DNA from: Flexivirga aerilata
Lineage (GTDB): Bacteria > Actinomycetota > Actinomycetes > Actinomycetales > Dermatophilaceae
Length of the DNA stretch: 64,000 nucleotides
NCBI RefSeq assembly: GCF_013002715.1
Contig: NZ_JABENB010000001.1
Span: 1,116,001-1,180,000, forward strand
Reading direction: 5' to 3'
A program made the translations under genes and the position numbers. Under the pieces are notes generated by a model, which did not search any database, was not told the origin of the DNA, and saw nothing but the letters and a program-made list of their open reading frames with translations. Below, one piece after another: positions 37,423 through 45,427 of the stretch. Positions within the stretch are counted from its first letter, which is position 1, and each line of letters begins with the position of its first letter.

Positions 37423-38193
37423 TTAATCGTTGCGGGTGGTCCAGCCGGTGTCGCCCTCGTGGCCGAAGGGCACGTCGTCGTCCTCGGCGGGGCCGCGCAG
37501 GATGCGTCGCCGCAGTCCACCGCGCCGCGGCTTCTCCGGCCGCTGCACGAAAGCGCCGACCGGGCGCACCGGCACGTCGGTCGGGTCGTCACCGGTGTGA
37601 CCCCTCCGGTTGCCGGCCAGCTGCAGGTGCAGATAGGGGTCGGTCGGGTCGTCCTCGTCGCCCCGGTCGTACGACGCCTCGTCCGGGTCGGGGTCGCCGA
37701 AGATCTCCCCGCAGATCCGCCGGTAGGTGTGCTCCGGGTCGCGGATGAAGTCGATCTGCCGCAGCGCCTGCTCCTGTCCGGCGCTCTCCAGCACGAACTG
37801 CCCGTAGCCGAGCGCCCTGCCGAGCGCGCTGCGATTGAACGACATGTCGGTGACCTTCGGCAGCGGCATCATCGCCACCCGGCGCTTGATCAGGCCGTAG
37901 GTGAGGATCAGCCGTTTGTCGGTGGCCGCGAACCAGTCGATGCGCCACATCAGCACGCGCGCCGCGGCATACAGCAGCAGGATGAACCAGAGCTTCCAGG
38001 CGAAGTCGGTGAGGAAGCCGAGGCTCGCGGGTGCGGTGAATCCGGCGATCAGCACGAGGAAGAAGCCGCCGACCGCCATACCGACCGGGCCGGCGAGGGA
38101 CGCCCAGTGCTGCCCCTGCGCGACGACCAGGTGTTCGTCGTCGAGCAGGTAACGCGAGAGTGCGCGCTCGGCGTGTGGATCGACGTGATCCAT
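37423..38193 (-). CDS. Membrane PH-domain (bPH2/DUF304) protein
   Basis: A 256-residue protein. Two membrane helices (about 33-52 and 60-82) are followed by a bacterial PH-like domain beginning WFAATDKRLILTYGLIKRRV (about 88-165). The tail is long, charged and disordered-looking, with Asp- and Arg-rich blocks (about 170-256). Function of the family is unknown; a role in envelope or membrane-protein assemblies has been suggested for relatives. It lies 10 bp downstream of a 57-residue membrane protein and is probably cotranscribed with it. Confidence 0.85.
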   Translation of the reverse strand: MDHVDPHAERALSRYLLDDEHLVVAQGQHWASLAGPVGMAVGGFFLVLIAGFTAPASLGFLTDFAWKLWFILLLYAAARVLMWRIDWFAATDKRLILTYGLIKRRVAMMPLPKVTDMSFNRSALGRALGYGQFVLESAGQEQALRQIDFIRDPEHTYRRICGEIFGDPDPDEASYDRGDEDDPTDPYLHLQLAGNRRGHTGDDPTDVPVRPVGAFVQRPEKPRRGGLRRRILRGPAEDDDVPFGHEGDTGWTTRND

Positions 38194-38203
38194 GGGGGTG
38201 CGG

Positions 38204-38377
38204 CTAACGGTTGAGGATCCGGTCGAAGAACGTGCCGATGCTGTCGACGCCGTCGGACAGGATCTGCCAGATGCTGTGCACGATGTCGGCCGATCGGGAC
38301 GGTGAGGTGAAGATCGCGTAGGCGATGAAGGCGACGACCACCCAGATCACGACCTTCTTGACCTTGTCCAGGGCCAT
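38204..38377 (-). CDS. Small membrane protein, 57 residues
   Basis: MALDKVKKVVIWVVVAFIAY opens the protein: a basic start followed by one membrane helix, then an amphipathic stretch (IVHSIWQILSDGVDSIGTFF). A GGAGG ribosome-binding site lies 5 nt before the ATG, strong support for translation. It is not a family I can name. The PH-domain membrane protein gene follows after 10 bp, so the two products may act together. Confidence 0.75.
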   Translation of the reverse strand: MALDKVKKVVIWVVVAFIAYAIFTSPSRSADIVHSIWQILSDGVDSIGTFFDRILNR

Positions 38378-38533
38378 GGGTTCCTCCGGGCGAGCGTGGT
38401 CGGTGCCTTCTTCGGGGGTGAGGCACACTTCGACAAGATTGTGGCAGATGTGGCGAAAGTGGCTAGGAGGCCGCGGCTTCGGGAGTGTCGCCCGAGCGTA
38501 TGGCGCGGGCCTGCCGCTCAGTACGATGCCGCG

Positions 38534-39589
38534 GTGCCCGCAGAACCGCACCGATCGGCCGCGCTCCGGCTGCGTGACGCGCTGGAGGCGCAGAGTGCCG
38601 GCGTGCCGCTGGCCGCCCTCGCGGCGTCGGTCGACCGGCTGATCGGTCGCTACCGTGCCGGAGGTGCCGCGCAGGCGCCGATCCTCGCGTTCGACGTCGA
38701 CGTGCTCGCCTACGCGCTCTACCGTATGCCGGCCACCTTCGCCGCCTGCCGCAATCTGTTGCAGCACAGCGCCTTCCGGCTGGGCCCGATCACCTCGGTC
38801 GTCGATCTCGGTGGCGGCACCGGCGCTGCGGCGTGGGCGGTCGCGCAGGAATGGCCGGACGCGACGGTGACCGTGCTGGACCAGGTCGAGGCGGCGCTGC
38901 GGCTGGGCGAGCAGCTCCGGGCCGGCGAGCCCGGCCGGGTGGACTTCCGGCGCTGGCAGGCGGGCGACCCCGTGCCGGCAGCAGATCTGGTGACGGTCTC
39001 CTACGTCCTCTCCGAACTCACCCCGGCCGATCAGCTGGGCGTCGCGCGTGCGGCGATGGGAGCGGCGCGGCGGGCGGTCGTGCTGGTCGAACCCGGGACG
39101 CCGGACGGTTACGCACGGATCATGGCGGTCCGCGACGAATTGCGTTCGGCCGGTTGGCAACTCGTGGCTCCCTGCCCGCATCAGCTCGACTGTCCGCTCG
39201 CGGCGCCCGACTGGTGTCACTTCGGCGCACGCGTCGAACGATCGGCGATCCACCGCCGGCTCAAGGGCGGCGAGCTCGGGCACGAGGACGAGAAGTTCGC
39301 GTATGTCGCGGCGCTCGCTCCCGACGCGGGCGGCGCGACCGAGGTCGCGGCTGAGGAGGCCGGGGAGGCCGAGAAGTCCGGGAAGGCAGAGGAGTCGGGG
39401 GAGGCAGAGGAGTCGGGGGAGGCCGGGGAAGCGCGGATCCTCCGGCACCCGGTGAAGCGGAAGGGGCTGGTGGAGTTGCAGCTCTGCCGCCCCGACGGCA
39501 CCGCCGGCCGGTCCGTGGTGACCAAGCGGCGCGGCGGTGATTACAAGCAGGCCCGCGATGCCCGCTGGGGCGACGCCTGGCCAGTCTGA
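38534..39589 (+). CDS. Rsm22-like small-ribosomal-subunit methyltransferase family protein
   Basis: A 351-residue SAM-dependent methyltransferase of the Rsm22 family. The SAM motif is SVVDLGGGTGAAAWAVAQEW (about 92-111), with VTVSYVLSELTPADQLG later. Cysteines in CPHQLDCPLAAPDWCHF and a final Cys in ELQLC match the proposed metal or Fe-S site of the family. Between them lies a Glu/Gly/Ala insertion with near-repeats of EESGEA (about 275-300). GTG at 38534 follows TACGAT (38522-38527) by 6 nt, indicating a leaderless transcript. Confidence 0.87.
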   Translation: MPAEPHRSAALRLRDALEAQSAGVPLAALAASVDRLIGRYRAGGAAQAPILAFDVDVLAYALYRMPATFAACRNLLQHSAFRLGPITSVVDLGGGTGAAAWAVAQEWPDATVTVLDQVEAALRLGEQLRAGEPGRVDFRRWQAGDPVPAADLVTVSYVLSELTPADQLGVARAAMGAARRAVVLVEPGTPDGYARIMAVRDELRSAGWQLVAPCPHQLDCPLAAPDWCHFGARVERSAIHRRLKGGELGHEDEKFAYVAALAPDAGGATEVAAEEAGEAEKSGKAEESGEAEESGEAGEARILRHPVKRKGLVELQLCRPDGTAGRSVVTKRRGGDYKQARDARWGDAWPV

Positions 39590-39595
39590 CCCCTG

Positions 39596-39642
39596 TCTGG
39601 CCCGTCCAACTCATCTGGTCCGTCCAACCCGTCGGACCCGTT
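39596..39642. repeat. Short 18-bp tandem repeat after the Rsm22-like gene
   Basis: TCTGGCCCGTCCAACTCA and TCTGGTCCGTCCAACCCG follow each other (39596-39631), with a decayed third copy (TCGGACCCG...). It lies at the start of the 316-bp gene-free interval before the ArsR gene. The rest of that interval holds the family A cassette and the arsR promoter. Confidence 0.75.
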
Positions 39643-39671
39643 CCCGCGCTCCAGCGCTCCCCAGCACCCCT

Positions 39672-39767
39672 CGCCGAGAGGCTCACTTATCGCCGAGAGG
39701 CACACATATTTCGGGTCAGAACCCGCGAAATAAGTGGTCCTGTCGGCGATAAGTGGTCCGCTCAGCG
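39672..39767. repeat. Palindromic 4 x 19-bp cassette, family A copy 2
   Basis: Two direct units (39672-39690 and 39691-39709) and two inverted units (39730-39748 and 39749-39767) of the same 19-bp sequence as at 12212-12307, with a 20-nt spacer that itself can pair (TTTCGGGT/ACCCGCGAAA). Units differ from copy 1 at a few positions, some matched in the opposite arm. It lies between the Rsm22-like gene and the ArsR gene. Confidence 0.9.
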
Positions 39768-39868
39768 GGGATTGGGCGGTCGCGGGGGTACTCGCCGGGG
39801 AGTGGGCGGTCGCGGGTGGGTGGCGGGTGCTGGCGGGGTGCGCAGGGGCGGCGCCGCCAAAGAAGTGT

Positions 39869-39898
39869 TTGACGGTATGCCGGGAGTCGCGTCATACT
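39869..39898 (+). promoter_or_regulatory. Promoter of ArsR/MFS operon
   Basis: TTGACG (39869-39874), 18-bp spacing and CATACT (39893-39898), followed 7 nt later by the ATG at 39906. There is no ribosome-binding site, so the mRNA is predicted to be leaderless. Confidence 0.7.
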
Positions 39899-39905
39899 CC
39901 CCAAC

Positions 39906-40481
39906 ATGTCTTTGGAGGATGCCGACGCGAAGCGGCTCGGCGGGTTGCGCGCGGTCGCCCATCCGGTGCGGCTGCGGATGCTGTCCCTGCTCACCGGCGC
40001 CGAGTTGAGCGCGGCGGAGCTGGCGCGTGAGCTCGGCATCAGCCAGGCCAACGCGAGCTATCACGTGCGGATGCTCGCCGACACCGGCGAGGTCATCGTC
40101 GTCGGGACCGAGTCGGTGCGCGGTGGGGTGGCCAAGAAATACCGCTACAACTACCGCGACGAAGTGCGTTCGCACCGACGGCCGTCGGCGGGCGACGACG
40201 ACGACCAGTTGTTGTATGCCGAGGCCGCCTATCAGGAGCTACGGCGCCGCCTCTTCCAACGCAAGCCCCGGACGAGGGCGATGAGTTCCGACGCCGAAGT
40301 CTGGCTGGAGCCCGAAACCTGGCAGCGCGCAATGGCGCTCGTGGACGAGGCCTCCAGGCTGGTCCACGAGCAGGCCCGGCCGCCACGCACCGAGGGCACC
40401 GTGCACGTCAACTTCCAGACCACGCTGTTCCAGCTCAGCGATGACACCGAGGACACCGAGACTCCCGGAGGCCGTCAGTGA
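39906..40481 (+). CDS. ArsR-family winged-helix regulator
   Basis: A 191-residue regulator. The winged helix occupies about residues 12-90 (RAVAHPVRLRMLSLLTGAEL, then LARELGISQANASYHVRML as recognition helix). The C-terminal half carries a charged segment and no metal-binding Cys motif, so it is not an obvious metal sensor. Its stop overlaps the GTG of the transporter gene, which points to control of that transporter. A related layout of winged-helix regulator plus MFS exporter is common. Confidence 0.9.
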   Translation: MSLEDADAKRLGGLRAVAHPVRLRMLSLLTGAELSAAELARELGISQANASYHVRMLADTGEVIVVGTESVRGGVAKKYRYNYRDEVRSHRRPSAGDDDDQLLYAEAAYQELRRRLFQRKPRTRAMSSDAEVWLEPETWQRAMALVDEASRLVHEQARPPRTEGTVHVNFQTTLFQLSDDTEDTETPGGRQ

Positions 40482-41743
40482 CCGGGCTGCGCGCATCGCT
40501 GAACGTCTTGCAGGAGAGGAACTTCCGCTGGTTCTTCGTCTCTCGCTCGATCAACATGCTCGGCAGCATGATGACGCCGGTGACGCTGGCCTTCGCCGTG
40601 CTGCACATCGACAACTCCGCCGAGTCGCTCGGCCTGGTGCTCGCCGCGCAGATGGGGGCCAACATCCTCTTCCTGCTCTTCGGCGGCGTGATCGCCGATC
40701 GGCTGCCCCGGCGCGCGGTCATGCAGGGCTGCTATCTCGCGATGGCGGCGATTCAGGCGACGATGGCGGTGTCGCTCGCGACCGGGTGGGCGAGCGTCGC
40801 TTCGATGATGGTCCTCGGAGCGCTTTCCGGTGGTGTCACTGCCTTTTCGATGCCGGCACAGCAGGGGCTGATCCCGCAGTTGGTCGACCGCGAGCAACTG
40901 CAGCAGGCGGATTCGCTGATGTCGTTCGTCCGCAACGGCGGCACCTTCGTCGGCCCGGTGGTCGGCACGATGCTCGTCGTGACGGCCGGACCGGCGCTCG
41001 CGATCGGCATCGACGCCGCGACTTTCCTCGTCGCGAGCGCGCTGCTGGCCAAGGTGGAGCTGCCGTCCGTGATCCGGCGCGGCACCCCGATGCTCACCGA
41101 GTTGCGTGAGGGCTGGAGCGAATTCACCTCCCGCACCTGGCTGTGGGTGATCGTCGCGGCGTTCGGTGTGCTCAACGCGATCCACATCGGAGCGTGGGTC
41201 GTCGTCGGCCCGGTCGTCGCCAAGAACGACCCGGACCTCGGCATCCGCGGCTGGGGTCTGGTCGTCGGCGCCGAGGCGGTCGGCATGCTGGTGATGTCGG
41301 TGATCCTGCTGCACTGGCGGCTGCAGCACCCGCTGCGCGCAGGTATGGCGGGGATGGCCTTCTTCGCAATCCCCCTGCTGATGCTGGGGATTCGGCCCGC
41401 GACGCTCCCGATGATGGCGGTCGCCTTCGTCAGCGGGATGGGCACACAGACCTTCAGCACCGGCTGGACGGTCGCGATGATGGAGCGCATCCCGAGCGAG
41501 GTGCTGTCCCGGGTTTCCAGCTACGACATGCTCGGCTCGTTCGTGGCGCTTCCGATCGGGACGCTCGCCTTCGGCTGGCTGGCCGACAACGTCGACGTGC
41601 GGACGCTGCTGCTGGTGGCCGGTGCGGCATACGCAACGCTCGCACTCGCGACCTTGCTCGTGCCGCAGGTCTGGGGACTGCGCCGACAGGGCGACGAGCC
41701 GGAGAGTTCAACGCTTCGACAGGACTTGACCAAGAAAGCGTAA
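40478..41743 (+). CDS. MFS transporter, EntS/MFS_3-like
   Basis: A 421-residue, 12-helix transporter. The N-terminal segment NFRWFFVSRSINMLGSMMTP and LFLLFGGVIADRLPRRAVMQ are typical of the enterobactin-exporter/macrolide-efflux MFS group. GTG at 40478 overlaps the stop of the regulator gene (GTGA). It probably exports a small molecule sensed by the ArsR-type protein; substrate unknown. Confidence 0.9.
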   Translation: MTGLRASLNVLQERNFRWFFVSRSINMLGSMMTPVTLAFAVLHIDNSAESLGLVLAAQMGANILFLLFGGVIADRLPRRAVMQGCYLAMAAIQATMAVSLATGWASVASMMVLGALSGGVTAFSMPAQQGLIPQLVDREQLQQADSLMSFVRNGGTFVGPVVGTMLVVTAGPALAIGIDAATFLVASALLAKVELPSVIRRGTPMLTELREGWSEFTSRTWLWVIVAAFGVLNAIHIGAWVVVGPVVAKNDPDLGIRGWGLVVGAEAVGMLVMSVILLHWRLQHPLRAGMAGMAFFAIPLLMLGIRPATLPMMAVAFVSGMGTQTFSTGWTVAMMERIPSEVLSRVSSYDMLGSFVALPIGTLAFGWLADNVDVRTLLLVAGAAYATLALATLLVPQVWGLRRQGDEPESSTLRQDLTKKA

Positions 41744-41827
41744 AGACTTGCCAAGTCTGTTGTTTCGGACTCGCGGGTGCCACAGACTCAGCCCACCCCG
41801 ATTCCGATCGACATCGATGGAGAACCC

Positions 41828-43444
41828 ATGTCAGCACGACGTAACCGTCACGTTCGCGTCGCGATGGCGACCTGCGCCACCAGCGCAGTCGCCTTGATCG
41901 CAGCCAGTCCACTTGCCCTGGCTGCGCCGGGCAGCGGAAGCAGCAACGGCACGGACAAGATCACGTATGCCGCAGGTGGGGCGGTGCGAAGCATCACCCC
42001 GGGAGACAGCCGTCCGACCGTCGGAAACGCCGCTGTCTCCAAGGAACTCGCGGCGAAGTTCAACTCCGACAAGTCCGCGCAGTTCCGCAAGGTCCGCGGA
42101 CAGGCACTCGGCAGCGGATCGGTCGCACGCTTCCAGCAGGTGATCGGTGGGCACGTCGTCTTCGGCTCCTCGATCACCAACGCGGTGGACAAGCAGGGCA
42201 AGCTCATCCAGTCGATGGGCAACGTCGCCACCGGCACCACCGGTGCGTTCCCGGCCGCGCAGACCCTGCAGAAGAACTCCGCCGCGGCCCAGCGCACCGC
42301 CAAGTCCGTCACGGAGGCCAAGGGCGCAACCGCCAAGGTCGTCGACACGGTGTGGTTCGCTCCGTCTGTCGCCGGCGCTGCCAGCGCGTCGGCACGCACC
42401 GAGGCCGAGCCTGCCTATCAGATCTCGGTTTCGGCGCCGAGCGAAGGCTGGAAGGTCATCGTGTCGGCGAACGACACCACCCGGATCCTCGCGGCCACGC
42501 CCACTCAGTACGAGATCAACCGGGCGGTCTGTGATGCCAATCGCTACCAGGCCATCGTCGTGTCCGACCTGCGGTGCGGGAAGGGCTTCCGCAACACGCT
42601 GACCCGGTCGGAGGGCTCGGCCCCCTCGAGTGTCGTCGACGCCAACTCGGTCTACACCTTCTTCGGCGACACGAGCTCCTTCTACGCACGCAACACCGCC
42701 GCCGGTGACCTGACCGCGTTGATCGGCGTCGACTACCGCGATGGCGTGGGCAAGGCGCTGCGGGCGAGTGTGCGGCAGTGCATCTCGGGTGAGGCCTGCC
42801 CTTACGCCAACGCGTTTTGGCGGGACGACATCTCCGCGATGGTGTACGGCGAGGGTGTCAGCACCGACGACGTCACCGGGCACGAGATGACGCATGGCGT
42901 GACGTCGAACACCAACGGCCTGGCCTACGAGAACGAGGCCGGCGCGATCAACGAGTCGATGTCGGACATCTTCGGTGAGTTCATGGATCTCGGCAACGGC
43001 AGTGCCGACGACACGGCAGCCAACCGGTGGAAGATCGGCGAGGGCAGCTCGCTCGGCGTGATCCGGGACATGAAGACCCCGACGTCTCACCAGCAGCCGG
43101 ACACCTACAAGGGCACCTATTGGCAGCCCACCACCACCAACCCGACCGAGAACAACGACTACGGCGGTGTCCACACCAACTCCGGGGTCGGCAACAAGGC
43201 GGCCCAGTTGCTGGTCGACGGCGGCTCGCTGAACGGCACGACGGTGACCGGGATCGGCATCGGCAAGGCGTCTCAGATCTATTGGACCGCGCAGACCATG
43301 CTGACGTCGAACGCCACCTACTCCTCGCTCGGCACCGCGTTGAAGCAGGCGTGCTCGGCGAATGTCACCAACGGGGTGGCCGGCACGACGTCGGCCGACT
43401 GCACCCAGGTCGCCAACGCGCTGAGGGCGGTCAAGGTCGCCTGA
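41828..43444 (+). CDS. Secreted M4 (thermolysin-family) zinc metallopeptidase
   Basis: A 538-residue exported protease. The signal peptide is basic-hydrophobic (RRNRHVRVAMATCATSAVAL) and ends near LALAAPG. An FTP/PepSY-type propeptide follows (about 35-235, including QVIGGHVVFGSSITNAV). In the catalytic domain His352 and His356 in HEMTH bind zinc with Glu376 in GAINESMSD, and the active-site His is in GGVHTNSGVGNKA. The ATG has GGAG 5 nt upstream. It is secreted as a zymogen and probably supplies peptides from external protein. Confidence 0.95.
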   Translation: MSARRNRHVRVAMATCATSAVALIAASPLALAAPGSGSSNGTDKITYAAGGAVRSITPGDSRPTVGNAAVSKELAAKFNSDKSAQFRKVRGQALGSGSVARFQQVIGGHVVFGSSITNAVDKQGKLIQSMGNVATGTTGAFPAAQTLQKNSAAAQRTAKSVTEAKGATAKVVDTVWFAPSVAGAASASARTEAEPAYQISVSAPSEGWKVIVSANDTTRILAATPTQYEINRAVCDANRYQAIVVSDLRCGKGFRNTLTRSEGSAPSSVVDANSVYTFFGDTSSFYARNTAAGDLTALIGVDYRDGVGKALRASVRQCISGEACPYANAFWRDDISAMVYGEGVSTDDVTGHEMTHGVTSNTNGLAYENEAGAINESMSDIFGEFMDLGNGSADDTAANRWKIGEGSSLGVIRDMKTPTSHQQPDTYKGTYWQPTTTNPTENNDYGGVHTNSGVGNKAAQLLVDGGSLNGTTVTGIGIGKASQIYWTAQTMLTSNATYSSLGTALKQACSANVTNGVAGTTSADCTQVANALRAVKVA

Positions 43445-43466
43445 CCCGACCGGTCCGAAAGCAGCA

Positions 43467-43500
43467 GGCCGGGCGGCTCGCACACGCGAGTCGCCCGGCC
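43467..43500. terminator. Hairpin terminator between convergent M4 peptidase and upp
   Basis: GGCCGGGCGGCTCGC (43467-43481) pairs with GCGAGTCGCCCGGCC (43486-43500) except at one position, with a 4-nt ACAC loop. It is centred between the stops of the two convergent genes and probably serves both. Confidence 0.8.
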
Positions 43501-43534
43501 GATCGCCGTCAATGCCGTTGTGGCAGAGGGAGAT

Positions 43535-44173
43535 TCAGACCACGCCGTAGAGACGGTCGCCGGCGTCGCCGAGGCCGGGGACGATGTAGCCGTCGTCGTT
43601 GAGGTGGTCGTCGATCGCTCCGGTCACCAGGGTGACCGGCACGTGGATGTCGGCGAGCGAGTCTTCCAGGGCCTTGATGCCTTCGGGTGCGCACAGCAGC
43701 GTGACCGCGGTGATGTCGTCGGCGCCGCGGTCGACCAGGTAGCGGATCGCCATGGCGAGCGTGCCGCCGGTCGCAAGCATCGGGTCGAGCACGTAGCACT
43801 GCCGGCCGGACAGGTCGTCGGGCAGCCGGTTGGCGTAGGTGATCGCCTCGAAGGTCTCCTCGTCGCGCTGCATTCCGAGGAAGCCGACCTCGGCGCTCGG
43901 CAGCAGCCGCACCATGCCCTCGAGCATGCCGAGCCCGGCGCGCAGGATAGGCACGACGAGCGGCTTCGGCGAGGACAGCTTGATGCCCGTCGTCGGGCCG
44001 ACCGGCGTCTCGATCTCGAAGGGCTCCACCCGCACCTCACGGGTCGCCTCGTAGGCGAGCAGCGTCACCAGCTCCTCGGCCAGCCGGCGGAACGTCGGGC
44101 TGTCCGTGCGCTTGTCGCGCAGATAGGTCAGCTTGTGGGCGATCAGTGGGTGTTTGGCCTGCTCGACGCGCAT
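43535..44173 (-). CDS. upp: Uracil phosphoribosyltransferase
   Basis: A 212-residue pyrimidine-salvage enzyme making UMP from uracil and PRPP. The PRPP loop is [20 protein letters not shown]; the uracil-binding region is [38 protein letters not shown] is also characteristic. The ATG is 7 nt after a TAGAGT -10 box (44181-44186) that overlaps the promoter of the divergent tadA. Confidence 0.96.
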   Translation of the reverse strand: MRVEQAKHPLIAHKLTYLRDKRTDSPTFRRLAEELVTLLAYEATREVRVEPFEIETPVGPTTGIKLSSPKPLVVPILRAGLGMLEGMVRLLPSAEVGFLGMQRDEETFEAITYANRLPDDLSGRQCYVLDPMLATGGTLAMAIRYLVDRGADDITAVTLLCAPEGIKALEDSLADIHVPVTLVTGAIDDHLNDDGYIVPGLGDAGDRLYGVV

Positions 44174-44177
44174 ACCG

Positions 44178-44186
44178 CAGACTCTA
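44178..44186. promoter_or_regulatory. Overlapping divergent -10 boxes of upp and tadA
   Basis: Only 16 bp separate the upp ATG (44173) and the tadA GTG (44190). TAGAGT on the minus strand (44181-44186) and CAGACT on the plus strand (44178-44183) each end 6-7 nt before their start codon and overlap by 3 bp, so the two promoters cannot be used at once on the same DNA. Confidence 0.55.
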
Positions 44187-44189
44187 GCC

Positions 44190-44657
44190 GTGACGATCCC
44201 TGCCGACGCCGGCCACTGGATGGAGGCCGCTCTCGCCCAGGCGCGCGACGCGCTGGCGACCGACGACGTGCCGGTCGGTGCGGTCATCGTCGACGCGGAC
44301 GGCGCGGTGATCGGTGTCGGCCCGAACCGCCGGGTGGCCGACGCCGACCCGCTGGCGCACGCGGAGATCGTCGCGATCCGTTCTGCGGCAAGCAAACTCG
44401 GGCACTACCGCCTCGACGACTGCGCGCTGGTGGTGACCTTGGAACCATGTCTGATGTGCGCGGGCGCGATCATGCAGTCCCGCATCTCGCATATCGTCTT
44501 CGGTGCCTGGGACCCGAAGGCGGGCGCCTGCGGCAGCGCCTGGGATGTCATCGCCGACAACCCCAGCCCGCACCGGGTCGACGCCGTCGGCGGCGTACGA
44601 CGGGACGAATGCGCACAGCTGCTCAGCGACTTCTTCCGCGACCGGCGTGGCCGCTGA
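44190..44657 (+). CDS. tadA: tRNA adenosine(34) deaminase TadA
   Basis: A 155-residue zinc deaminase converting A34 to inosine in tRNA-Arg(ACG), a tRNA encoded in this window. Zinc and catalytic residues are in LAHAEIVAI (His, Glu) and [20 protein letters not shown] (Cys-x2-Cys). [13 protein letters not shown] near the N-terminus is typical. GTG at 44190 agrees with the family N-terminus ([14 protein letters not shown] follows); ATG at 44220 is less likely. Confidence 0.94.
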   Translation: MTIPADAGHWMEAALAQARDALATDDVPVGAVIVDADGAVIGVGPNRRVADADPLAHAEIVAIRSAASKLGHYRLDDCALVVTLEPCLMCAGAIMQSRISHIVFGAWDPKAGACGSAWDVIADNPSPHRVDAVGGVRRDECAQLLSDFFRDRRGR

Positions 44658-44659
44658 CG

Positions 44660-45151
44660 TCACCAGGCCGGACGGTGCGGGGTGGCCTCCGGTTCGCCCG
44701 CGGCGTCGTTGAACGCGAGGAGTGCCTGGACGATCTCGCGACGCCGGGACTGCGGCATACGGTCGACGATCCGGGCGAGTTCGGCCCGGCGCCGGGAGGT
44801 CGCCCGCTCGACGGTCTCGGCTCCGTCGGGGGTCAGGCTGAGGCGCACCTCGCGCCGGTCGTCCGGATTTTCGGTGCGGCTCACCAGGCCGGCCGCGATG
44901 AGCCGGTCCACCGTGCGCAACGCGGTCGAGGCGTTGACCCCGAGCGCGTCGGCGAGCTGGTTGAGCCGGACGGTGCCGGCGTTGGACAGCACCACCAGCA
45001 GACGGAACTGCGTCATGGTGAGCGACTCGGCGACGTCGGCGAGTGATCGGGCGGACACCCCGACCAACACCCGCGACGCCGTGAGCAGCGCGGTCACCAG
45101 TTCGTCGGTGCTGTCGGTCCTGTCCATCACGGAGTCGTCAATGTCGGACAC
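44660..45151 (-). CDS. MarR-family transcriptional regulator
   Basis: A 163-residue dimeric winged-helix regulator. The DNA-binding region runs from LTMTQFRLLVVLSNAGTVRL through LNQLADALGVNASTALRTVD, with the wing NPDDRREVRLSLTPDG. GTG at 45151 lies 6 nt after TACGAT on its strand (45158-45163). A 19-bp palindrome 41 bp upstream is a probable operator, positioned for autoregulation and perhaps control of the divergent permease gene. Confidence 0.92.
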   Translation of the reverse strand: MSDIDDSVMDRTDSTDELVTALLTASRVLVGVSARSLADVAESLTMTQFRLLVVLSNAGTVRLNQLADALGVNASTALRTVDRLIAAGLVSRTENPDDRREVRLSLTPDGAETVERATSRRRAELARIVDRMPQSRRREIVQALLAFNDAAGEPEATPHRPAW

Positions 45152-45191
45152 GCCTGCATCGTACGATCCCGCGCCCGGCCGACCGCCGGAT

Positions 45192-45210
45192 CAATTGCCG
45201 AGTGCAATTG
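45192..45210. promoter_or_regulatory. Candidate MarR operator
   Basis: CAATTGC-N5-GCAATTG is a 19-bp perfect dyad, an AT-rich island in GC-rich DNA and of the size MarR dimers bind. It lies 41 bp before the marR start and 218 bp before the permease start. The remainder of this 276-bp gap shows only a possible TAGCGT -10 box near 45273. Confidence 0.7.
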
Positions 45211-45427
45211 TTGCGGGGAGATAACGTTTGGTGTGTAACTCCTGAGTACCCCGCGGGGCCGCGGCCCGGCGAGTAGCGTCGCCGTTCGGCATTGGCGGCC
45301 AATGGATTCGAGCGAACAGTTCGGGCGCGATCGGCGCGATCGACGCGATTGATTCGAGTTGTTCGAGGCATCCGGCAGGTCGCCCGTCTTCGAGCAGGCC
45401 ACGGCATACGTGGCGGGAAAGGGATGA

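Noticed and set aside
45211..45427. Riboswitch before the permease at 45428
   Set aside because: The region has GC-rich self-complementary stretches but matches no aptamer consensus I know.
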